Of a DNA stretch of 64,000 nt, positions 45,728 through 56,900 are shown piece after piece; the first letter of the stretch is position 1, and every line of letters starts with the position of its first letter. Location: the NCBI GenBank assembly GCA_018806985.1, contig JADANN010000383.1, positions 620,001 through 684,000 on the forward strand. Direction: 5' to 3'. A program made the translations under genes and the position numbers. Source of the DNA: Angiostrongylus vasorum. Its lineage: Eukaryota > Nematoda > Chromadorea > Rhabditida > Metastrongylidae. A model generated the notes under the pieces. It saw only the letters and a program-made list of their open reading frames with translations. It ran no database searches and had not been told where the DNA came from.

Positions 45728-47440
45728 AGACACGAGGCTAATTCCATCAAGTGTTTCAGATGATCGGCGCTTTAGCTTCGCGAACTAAAGTGCTGACCAA
45801 CGATGCTAAAGGAGTCCCAATCGCGCCAGTCTGATTTTCAGGGGCCTACAATATACGCATCGCAACGGCGATTGCGGTTGACTTGCAAGGGGCTTTCCAT
45901 CATCCTCTCTCCCTCGCTCGGTATCACTTTTATCACCTATCGTCCCGTTGATCGTCGTTTGGCTCCACCGGGCGCCAGTAAATCTTCCATTTTTTCCTGT
46001 CGCTTGCAAGAGTACCCAGTGGGTTTTTGCTCGCAAAGAGAACTCATTGAGCATCACATCTTTCTTCTAGGATTTTCGCAAAAAACTGTTACCATTGGCT
46101 CGGTGGTCTTCTTTCAACGTTTGACATTCCGAGGAATCCAGTTACTAACGGCTCTTGTCCATCGGTTGTCATTCATACGCGTTACGTCTCCGGCCCACCT
46201 TCGACGGTTTGGCGTGTAGAACGGCACCTTTAATCATTGATCGTTGACGGAGGTCGGACCTTCGGATCCTTTTCCTTACTTGTGTGAAACGGGATACTCC
46301 TAGCATCGTCCTTTCGACTGCGCGTTCGATAACGCTGAGTGACCTTTCATCATGCTTACGCAGCGACCAAGTTTATGACGCATACATTAGGGCAGGAAGT
46401 ACCGTTGAGTCGAAAAAGGTGGGCACGGAGTCGGGTGTTCTTTTGTTCTCTTCACCACATCCTCGGTGCTCTTGAAAGCTCCCCAAGCCAGCTGCGCAAC
46501 TCTGGAACTGTCGTTCATCATGCTGGTTTCCCGACCTAGATAGATGCAAATGGAGCATCCCGAAAAATTCGTTCCGTTGAGCGTGAATGAGGCATGCGTA
46601 ATCAATCGGTTGCTCATGAACGTCGTTTTTGTGAGATTTAGTCGAAGACCAATTTTTTCACAAGAGTTATCAAAGTCGGCAAGCATTCGTTCCTCCTGGC
46701 CAGTGTTTGGTGTTATAAGAACGATGTCATCAGCAAAGCGAAGATGGTATAATTGCCGGCCATGGATTTTCACTCCCATGTTATCCCATTCCAGTGTTCT
46801 CATGATGTTCTCGGGCGTGGCGCTATATAATTTTGACGAGACGGTATCGCCTTACCCTAGCCCTTCCTTGATATAGACGTTAATGTAGTTGTAGAGTGGT
46901 GTTGGTTGTGCGATTATTATACAGCTCACGGAGAATCCTTATATACTAAGCAGGGACTCCCTGACTATCCATGACTTACGTGATTGCTTCTATCTCAACT
47001 TAGTTTTCTTTAGATTGATGAAAGTGAGGCAGAGTAGTCTTTTGAACGCTCGCGATACTTCATTGAGTCTTCCTGTCGTGTACATGTGGTTCGTCGTACT
47101 GAATCCTTTTCGAAACTCTGCTTGCTCACATGGCTGTCCTTCGAGCGGTGTTCTACCAATACTGTTTAGGGTGACTCGAGTGAAAAGTTTGCAGACGACG
47201 AACAGCAAGGAGATTGAGCGATAGTTGCAGATATCATGGAGGTCATTCTTCTTGAACAAAAGCGCGGTCTTGGTGGTCTTCCACTGAGTAGGGAGCTTGT
47301 ATTCAGACAGGTATCGTGTGAAGAGCCGAGCCAGTGTGTTATGAGGACTGATGGAACGTTCTTCAGATGTTCAGATCTCAAACAAACTATGAACGGTGTT
47401 ATAAAAACGGGGTTACCCGCACCAACGCTCTGAAAAGAGA
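45728..47440 (-). pseudogene. RTE-type LINE, 3' half
   Basis: About 290 bases upstream of innexin A exon 1, same strand. RT blocks ([40 protein letters not shown]) appear at 47.3-47.0 kb. MRTLEWDNMGVKIHGRQLYH and LRFADDIVLITPNTGQ (intact FADD) are at 46.8-46.7 kb, and [22 protein letters not shown] sequence at about 46.3 kb. The 3' end with ATTAGCCTCGTGTCTACTG is at about 45728. It is 5' truncated and has several frame breaks. Confidence 0.8.
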
Positions 47441-49429
47441 TGATGATGCAATGCTCCGCAAGTTGATCGCGATCTCAGCTGCGACGCAGATACCGTAGCC
47501 CCTCGAGCATGGAATAGTAACCATTTTGGGGGAATGGTTACTATAAGAAATGTGAACGCTCAAAAATTTGAACCAGACAAATGGTGTATATGTTCGAATT
47601 CTGGCGCAGAGGTTCAGATTCTACATGAAAAGGTAAGTTCCACGCCTATCTTACAAGAATCCAATAATTTACTTGACAGCAAACCTTCAGAAGTCAGACA
47701 AATCGGCCATATCATCAGCCAGAGCAGTAAGAATGATAGACTTCGTGCTAGAAAGGTCATGCTTTTCGTTTCCTACGGATGGGCGCTGTCTCATTGATTA
47801 AGCCTAGGAGAAAGTAGATCCCACCTACAGATGTTTACTTGGATGCCCTATGATTTATGGGTTATTGGTTTGTTAACAGTACAAATGTAAATACAAATTA
47901 GTTATAGAGCGACTGATCAGCTGATATTGATGGCTTTAATAATCAGAGAAGCGACCTAAACTACTTCACATGTAAATAATCTCTAACGTATTCATTAGTA
48001 ACAGGGACGAGAGACGAGGGAAGAACACAATTTATTGTTGCATACAAAAAACTTAAGACCATTTTTAATGTTCTCTTAGTTACACCTCTATCAGAAAAGA
48101 CCGCATACATGATAGAGCTAGAATTCTAGGACGACTTAAATCATGAGATAGCTGTGGAATTCCTCAATGATACGTGGTCGGTGCTTAAGTGAATCAATGT
48201 GAGCTAATCAACAATTGAAACAACACATAACTGAACAGGATTTATCTTTTACAGATCGAAGAAGGGGTTTTAATGTCAGCGTCTAGTTATCGCAATCGAA
48301 TCGTTCGTAAAGTGGTTTTTCGAAAGAAAGCATAGCTCTGCTACATCAAAAAAGAAACACCTCATCTGTTCGATAGGTGTAGATGTTTTTAGTGAGGTCG
48401 GAAAATCAGCGTCAAATGCCAGACTTTGCTTAACGAAGACGAAAACATGGATGCCGAGCGGAATCGAAAGAAGCTATTTTCATCGCACAATGGAAGGAAA
48501 AATGACACAAGAACAATTGATTGGCGATCAATCGATCGGTAAAAATCCGTGAATGATATTCTTGTCAAAATCGAACAGAATCGAATCGACTAGTTGAGGT
48601 CAAAATGTCAGAGTGTGAAAGTGTCAAAATTTCACTGTGACCTTATTCACAGATACGCAACATCCAGTGCTCTGTCCGTATTTCTACATTTCAGCCAACA
48701 CGAAAGGCTAACAACTACTAGTTAGAGGCTTATCGGCTCATATCGAGAAGGACCTAACGAATTTCTGTAAACTGGTTCCGCTGGTAGTCTTTATGGGAAG
48801 TGGAAGAGGGACCTGGTTGGCCTTCAACAAGTAAGTTCACGTTTAATTTGGAAGGACCTCACTTGTTGTTTTGTTACCGTTTACTAAAAGCTGTGGAAAT
48901 GAAAAGCCTGTTACTAAAGGAGTTGTGCTTTTTATTTCTTGGGAGAGCAAAGCCTATTGGAAGACTATGTCACCCTACAGTGATGAACGAGGACTGAAGA
49001 GGTAATGGTTCGAGTCATATCATTCATTAGACGATTCTAAGTGGTAGAGACGGCTCTCATTCCAATTATTCGGTATTCATTGAGCTTGTTTCAAAAGCAC
49101 AAACAAGAAAAAGCCAGTTCCTACTGGTGTAACTGAAAAGAAATTCGGAAGGAAAAGAACTTTTGTCCTAGACCGCCAGATATTCAAATGGCGCAGCAGT
49201 TGCTGAATTATTCTCCTTCATTATTTCAATGTATTTCGTATGTTGCTATCTGCCGAGCGATAATGCATCCATCTATTCATCAGTACAAAACATTTTCTAC
49301 ATTAAACAATCTCAGTCCGAAGTATTTCTAGATAGATTTCTTGCCTCAAGTTGTCATCATCCTATGTGACGACTCTAATGAAAAGTAAGCATATTCATTG
49401 TCAAGAATGACAACGATGGTGATGAAGAT
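47441..49429. other. Between divergent innexins A and B; no gene recognised
   Basis: A frame at 47534-47797 (+) holds a good donor (AAAAG/GTAAGTTCC at 47.63 kb), but I find no motif and no acceptor-bounded partner. The rest is AT-rich. Promoter elements of both innexins must lie in 45.4-51.0 kb but none can be pinned down. Confidence 0.35.
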
Positions 49430-49830
49430 TCTCCGACGTGTGATGCGGATGTAACTGTCAGAATAAGTAGCCATGATGAATACATTACGAGATGCAAACG
49501 TGACGCGACGACGCGGCTGTAGTAATGCAGTAAGCAACAGTGATTATGATTCTGTAGAATGTAACACGACTAAAGCTACTACGATGAGTAGCCATGATGG
49601 AGGTTTCATGGGAAGTGACGCGATGATGCAGTTGTAGTAGTTCATTGAGAAGTTATGATAACCACTGTGCAGAATGTGATGCGGCTGTAACTGCTACAAT
49701 AAGCACTCCTGATGAAGACATTGTGGAATGTAAACGTGACGCGATGATGCGGCTGTAGTAATGCAATAAGCAGCTATGATAACGGTTAGGTAGAATATGA
49801 CCTGGCTGTAACTGATACAAGGACAGTCAG
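49430..49830. repeat. Satellite-like array, about 120-bp units
   Basis: Block GATGCGGCTGTAACTG with TACAATAAG recurs, diverged, near 49442, 49565, 49678 and 49799 (spacing 113-123). Between the hits run GTGACGCGATGATGC and CTGTAGTAATGCA blocks. Three to four degenerate units. Confidence 0.75.
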
Positions 49831-50495
49831 GGACAGTAGTGGAGATATTGGAATGTGACTCGATGATGACAAAGCCTCGCTACTACAATAAGCCGGCAGC
49901 CGACATTAACTGTTACAAGCGCTTGTGTCGACCAGTAGGTCGGTCGCTCGGTTGTTCGCTTATCGCCGACGTTCTGTCCAGTGATTTGAGTGATTCTATT
50001 GCAAGTCACAAACACTGATAAAGTAGAGGACGCTCCAATTTACTCAATAACTAGCAACTACAGATCGACTACAGTCTGACTGCTGTCTTCACAGAGAAAA
50101 AGCTGACGAAGAAAAAAGCTTCTGCGACTACAGGTTTTCATGGACACTAATTCATCGACACCGTGAAATCACTTATTTGCTTCGTACAGCTGTCTGCTCA
50201 ACCACTTGAGTCGCTACTTCTTCTGCTTTAGTTTTTGGAATTCATAATCAGTTGTTTATCGATTTATTTGCAACTATTCGCTAAAGAAATCCCCTTATCG
50301 ATTCTGCTTTTAGTCATCGATATCATTTTAAAAAGTTTCATAATTTCCTTCAAAGATCGTTGCTCTATAAATAAACCGCTGAGCAAAATTACTTCTTTTA
50401 GCTTAATGGTTTAAACTTAAGCTTTTCTGTGATGGTAGTAGTTGTTTCTTGAACCTCTAAGAGTACACTGTAACTTCTATACTGAGAGAAATCGA
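49831..50495. other. No gene recognised
   Basis: Unique-looking sequence between the satellite and a SINE-C copy. Confidence 0.4.
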
Positions 50496-50499
50496 TAAA

Positions 50500-50665
50500 T
50501 GCATTTGCGATACAACCACTATGACGCTGAGATATTTGCAATGTTCCGGATCGCAAGTGTGTGCGGTGGGGAGCGAACGCGCTATTGCTCTTTCCGAGGG
50601 CTACCGCTTTCACCACGACACCATGCCGGTCCTTCGTTTCGCCTATCTCTCAGCTGTGTCTAAAT
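50500..50665 (-). repeat. SINE-C copy
   Basis: Plus strand GCTGAGATATTTGCAATGTT, GTGCGGTGGGGAGCGAACGC, CACCATGCCGGTCCTTCG. About 300 bases upstream of the innexin B start. Confidence 0.7.
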
Positions 50666-50960
50666 GCATTTGCATTGGAAAGCATTGGCTTACTCTCAAT
50701 TTTGTTATTTTGGGAAAAAAAAGCACAGTATGAGTAAGTAAGAGCTTATCAGACATTCCAGGTTTTAACATTAGTCATCCTCTTGCGCACATTTTGATTT
50801 CGTTTTTCTCCACTGCTGTTTAATTCTCCTACTTTCATTCTGGTTCTATTCTCTCTTCTTCATTCTTACGCTACAAATACTCCTTGTAGTCTTTCATAAC
50901 CATCGAGTTCTTGCTCTATTCACCTTATCAAAGTCCGGTTGATCATTCTGCATATTCAAC

Positions 50961-50978
50961 TGCTTTTTAGTGGAAACG
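50961..50978 (+). promoter_or_regulatory. Putative spliced-leader acceptor of innexin B
   Basis: TGCTTTTTAG followed by TGGAAACG and the ATG. As in innexin A, exactly 8 bases separate acceptor and start. Confidence 0.5.
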
Positions 50979-53900
50979 ATGTTGTCGAATATCAATAACT
51001 ATATTCGCCAAGTGAAATCCACTCATGACGACGATTCCATAGATAGACTGAATTATGTGAGATTTCTGCCTCTCCTCGATAAATTTTTCTTGTACAGATT
51101 CACCCGTCAAACAATAAATATTATAATGTAAGGAATAAAGTCGTGAAAGCGTAGAAGGTACCCTGACTAAATTTGACATGGGGAGAGATCCGATTGATCG
51201 CTCAACGCCAGTCTCAGATCAACCATTCCTCACTGCTATCAAGTCGGCAAACTGGCATCGAGCTTTCTGAGAAAACTTTCTTATAATTCACGAAGGTCAC
51301 CTATTGCCTATTGCCAATACCTGGTAACTCTCCAATACACCTATCTCAAGACAGCAAGGAGAATCGAGTTGACCAGCATTCAACGTCATACATGGAAAAG
51401 ACCAGGAACTTCATGTAGCACCCGAACCCACACACAAAAAAGTTCCGAGACCCTCATGGGTGATTGTTGAAAGGTAACGAATTGAATTTAAGGACTAGTA
51501 GGATCCGAAGGACAACTAGTGGCGAACCATATAGATACATTCGAGAAAAACTTAAACCAGTCTAATGTATTCGGCAATATATTATTAAGTGACTAATCAG
51601 TAGGAAAAAAGGGAAAACATTACTTTGTAACAAGTCACTTTCTACACATTGAACGAAATCCGTTTCGTATTGAATAACTTCGAGTGGCTAAGTCTTTTCT
51701 TCGAGTATTCGAATGAACGAACAAAAACACTAAACGATGATGTTGATGAATCGGGACTTGATTCAAATACCAATCGGCTGATACTGTACTTCTAAGATGG
51801 TAAGACCTGTAGAAATAATAACTACAAATTTTGTGTCTGAGTGAAAAGTAAACAGTTGTCTACACAACTCAGCTCTTAATCCCTTCCCTGTCATGTAAAG
51901 AGATGGATTACATTACCTTTGCCTTTCATCATTTCCTGTTAACTCCGAAGGAGATAAGGCTCAAGACATCTGGCACTGTTTAATACCCAAGAGGTGTGCC
52001 ATGCATTCGATTCCATTCTTATTATTGGAGAGGTTATGAATGCATAATTTTGCCAATACTTATGCTTATGGGGTCCGGCCTATGTATAGAATCAGTGCTG
52101 CTGTTTATATTCCAAAACAACCCTGGCGACAATTTGCCGGACACCGAGAGAAAGGAAGGCTTGGTGAGTTCTGGGTGGGGGATCGAACCAAGAACCTCGT
52201 ATGCATTGCAACGTACCTCTAGCTTTTGGGGTAAATAACGTTAACTCTTCATTATAATGAGCTGTTTTCAAGTTCTATTTTGAGATTTGTTTCACGACTT
52301 CTTCTCTGTCTAACCTTACTTCGTTTGACTTTAGGTGACGACAATCTACATGCTTCTCGGCATTGCGTTAACCCTTTTTGCCAAGAATTACGTTGGCGAA
52401 CCAATGCAGTGTTGGGTTCCTAATCAGTGGACGGTCAGAAACACTGATAATGCTTACTATGTTTTGGGAAAATCCCATAAAGTGAAAATCGGAGCATTCC
52501 AGGCGGTTTGGGAAGTGTTCTCAGAGTCGTATTGTTTTGTCGAGAACACCTATTTTGTGCCAATGAACGACAGTAATATGCCGGCTGTACATACCCGAGA
52601 AGGCAGAGAAATGATCTACTACCAGGTTTGTTTTCATCGTTTTGATCTGCTCGCTTTGATCTACTACCCTTAGCGTTTTGCTGTTTGAAGGAAGTAACTA
52701 GTTCTCACAATTAGTATTAGTGTTAACATTTGCTAATTCAGTAAGTGTGACAAATGTGATCATATCTTTTCGGAAACTAAACGCCAACAACAAAACTCAA
52801 TTTTCTTTCTTTTTAGAACATTGTTATAGTACTTGATACTTGAACGGCCCGTCATCACTAGTTGTGGGGGCCCCAGCACAATCACCATTCTTCGGAGATT
52901 TGCTGGTTAAGCCATTGTGGTTCCCTGGAATCCCGAGAACAGCCTGGCCAAAAGTCTGCTCCAGCTCGTCACCACGACAGGCAGTCGCAGCCTTTGTGGT
53001 TCAGAGGGAGAACTGCCACCATGCGACTTTGATACCAGGACGGTGGTGGATCCTGGTATTGGTTTACTCTTAGCTAAGTTTCCTAATGGAAACGCCGGAC
53101 TCCTCAGTTTGGGAGACCCTGCCAGGGAGACGATTCCCCCCGCTGTACATCGCAGTCCGACACCCATGAAATAGTTCCCATCCACGATGAGGCGGTAAAC
53201 CGTTGGGAGGACATTGTTATAGTAATAAGCTAAGCTGGAATAATTAATGAAGAAAAGTTTTAACATGAGTAGTTTTATCTTCATACTATGCAACTTTCCG
53301 TAAGCTGTCAAATATTTGAAGGAAAAGCTATATGAGATTGGGCGCAACCATTTTTTTCTTACGCAGAAGACACAAGAGGGTGAAATTTTCAGAAAAAAAA
53401 TGATAAAAAAAAACTAAAAAAAAGAAGGAAAAGAAAAGAAATGAGTGAAAAAAATATTAAGGTTTTTGTTACACTTATTTACAATAATTCATCAGCAATA
53501 AAAAATTTTCAACGTAGTTTAAAAATTGGACATTAAAACAAACCACTGGCCTTGTGATTTTTTCATAACTGCTTCAATAAAAAAGATATTATTACTATCA
53601 GCGCTAAATTATAGGTACTGTAGATCTTTTGCTGCCAACTATGATTGCTATCATAATTATTTTCAGTGGGTTCCATTTATTCTTTCACTGATGGCATTTT
53701 GTTTTTATATCCCTCGTGGAATCTGGAAAATCTTCTCACCCTACAGTGGTTCGTTGTCGTCATTGTTTTATTGAGTACTTGAAAAATTTCTATGAACCAG
53801 AAATTAACGAGTAAATAAAAATACCTCCATAAAGACGACTAGAGGCGCTTTTTTTTACAACTTTACAAGACTTTTTTTATTGAAGGTCTTACTTTTATTG

Positions 53901-56900
53901 CACTTACCAATAATGATTTTTCTCTGTCGTCGTCTTTTTTTTTACTCTGTTACCATTTCATTATCTGTCTTTTTTCTTCCTCTTCATTAAAATTTGTTGC
54001 ACTTCTCCACTTTCTACAAGCATCCATTCTTCGTAGGTGAAAATAAGTCCTTACGTCCTTATCGGACTTCTCCTTGCATTTCTTTAAGGCCTTGCTCTTG
54101 CCGACTTAATGACAGCTGCAAGGCGATCGGCAAAGACTGGTGAAGAAGATAAAATGATTTAGTTAGTTAGTCAAATTTTTTTGTGAACTTTAACTGACAT
54201 ACAACTGTGTTTGTGAATAGAACAAGTCATTTCAGAGTAATTGTATTCCACCAGAATGAAGAAATAAAGCAAAAGAAAAAGAACGGAGAAAAGAGATTGG
54301 AACAAAAATCGTTTCTGAAAACAAATATTTATAGTTAACAGAGGATAAATATCTTTCAAGAGCTTAACTTTATCCGACAACTTTCAGTTCGATGGCGACA
54401 ACACTGCGGAAAGTACACACGTCAAAAGTTGTGCGATATGGTTCCAGCCTCTTTAATCTCTACATAATAATGAAGGTAAGAATTTTTAATTAAGTCACCT
54501 CCTTTTGCAAAACTCCGGAGCGCAGGTGTCTTCGGTGGGGAACGAACGCACTATTGTCCTTTCAGGGGAGTAACGCGCTCACCACCGCACCATGCGTGTC
54601 CTTCGTTTCGCCTGTCTCTCAGCTAGTTCTATCGATCACTGCCATCAGCAATAAGTCACGTCTTTTGAAACCAACCTTCACTAAACCTCGGTAATAAAAT
54701 GATTAACATGTGTTTATATTGATGAGCTTACACGAGGTTGTTAGAGATGTTTATTCGGCCAACGTTTCGACGTCTTCGTCTTCATCAAAGGCGACGATCC
54801 TTGTCGATGGTCCACAGTTGTTCCTCTTCTCGATGTGACGTCTTCGCATCGAACCGGATCTTCCTCAGTTGGGCATCTCGGATGAGCTGAATACACTCGC
54901 GACGCGTGTCTGCGGTGGGGAACGAATGCGCTATTGTCCTTTCCGGGGAGTAACGCGTTCACCACCACACCATGTGGGTACCTCACCTGCGGTCCGGAGT
55001 TTTGCAAATATCTCAGCACCGTTAAAAGTTATATATCGCTAACAAACTCGTGTTAGTTCAACTATATAAACACTTAGGTCACGTCTGATCTAATTTATAA
55101 AATAGTTAAAGTCTACTATAAAATTTATTAGAATCACTTCTATCATCTGCCTTCTCTGTGGTCGTAGAGTCAGTCTTCGAGCGCATACCAATGAAGTCGT
55201 CTCCTTTTGTCCTTCCTGTGTACCAACGAAAACCAGTTGGTTTCAATGACTATAAGTACACGAGGAATGCCATGGCTTTCTTTCAAGATCTTCATAGAGA
55301 AACTAGACTATCGGTTCAGATGTTGGTTTACCTACACTGGGATTAACAACATTCCATAGTACACAATGGCCCAAGTCTGTTGTCCAGCGGTTGTCGTTAA
55401 GGCGCCTAAGTTTCCTGAATTATCTGATATTCCATGTCTTGAACCATAAGATAGCGCCAATAAACTTCGACCGATGGTATATGTCTCGGCATCCACAGAA
55501 CACCTACGATCTTTCTGTGATAGCAAATTTTATTATTACGTCATATATAAAAAAACTTTATCACCAAAAGAATAGCGGGCTTCAATTCCCCATAATGATT
55601 AACCAAACCGGGAAAGACCGCGACAATCCCATCCAAAAGGGTAAGTGCTGCAATGCAAGAGCCTCACAAGCTACCATCGTCCATGTTGTCACGAAAAAAA
55701 GCGTTTAAAAAAGGGCGTCGTACCAAAGGTGTGATGTTGTTTGTATCCCTTGGGAGACGAGTTTACTGGTGTCGGCTGGAGATAATAGACGATGAATGAA
55801 ATCACAAATAGTTTTGTGAAGCATTGGATTTTTTTGGATTCAAACTTCTTTAAGGTGTTCCCGCAAAAGCTAGAAACCAGATTATGACTATAGATATTCT
55901 CCGCTCTTTCTTTGCACCACCTAAGTACAAAGGTGCCGCCCACAAGTGAAAAATACTTTTATGTGTGAAATGACAAGTTTTAAAACCGAATAAAGATTAC
56001 GAGGGAAACCACTGTGGGTCAAAGTGACGAAATTGCTCAATAGAGAAAGGACGAGCATAATTATGAAGAAAAAAACACGGAAAAAAAATGTATGATGATT
56101 TTTAGGTGTTGATTTTCGTCAATCTCTTGCTACAGTTCTTTCTTCTCAATCATTTTCTTGGAACAGCATACACTTTTTGGGGTGCTGGCATCCTATTCGA
56201 TATGATTCGCGGTCGACAATGGCAAAACAGTGGACATTTCCCAAGGGTAACACACTACCGCATTCATTATCGATTGATTTCAAGATCAAACAGGAGTTTT
56301 ATTTATTTCGTTTTCGCTTTTTGCCACACTAGGATCGTTTAATATAACATGAAAAAGCGTGTGGCGCACTGGTCGGAGGTGCCGTGCAACACACACGCGG
56401 GGGTCTATCACCGCGTCCATGGCTCGCCAAGCCTTCCATACTTTCGGAGTTGGCAAATTGGTACCTGACTTGCCTGGGACGATAGCAGCACTGGCTCGAT
56501 ATATCCACAGCGAGTCATTGTAAAGGACACATATGGCTTCAATCACCTCCAACAGCGCTTAGTGAAGTCAAGTGCATGGCGCATCCCTCAGGGGATTGAT
56601 CAACATTGAAGGCTTCTTTAGCTTTTTTATGTCCATATCTTATGTTCATATTTCTCTTTCTCACTTTTTTATTTTCATTTCTTCACTTGCTTTTTATGCC
56701 TTGACCTTTGCTTTTCACTTTTCTCGTTTATGCCGTCTAAACTTGTTCTCTTTTTTGATGCTTCTGTCCATTTTTTTTCTCATTTTTCGTCTTGTCTGCC
56801 AATTTATTTTCCATTTAGGTGGCCTTCTGTGATCTTACTGTACGCGAAATGGGCAACGTTAACAATTGGACAGTACAGTGTGTTCTAATGGTGAGAGTAC

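Noticed and set aside
49430..49830. CRISPR-like array
   Set aside because: Units are about 120 bp, diverged and without constant short repeats and unique spacers; the genome is eukaryotic.
52840..53073. Plus-strand frame in SINE-D (also near 63.1 kb)
   Set aside because: The same frame appears only because both are SINE-D copies. It has stops or shifts in other copies.
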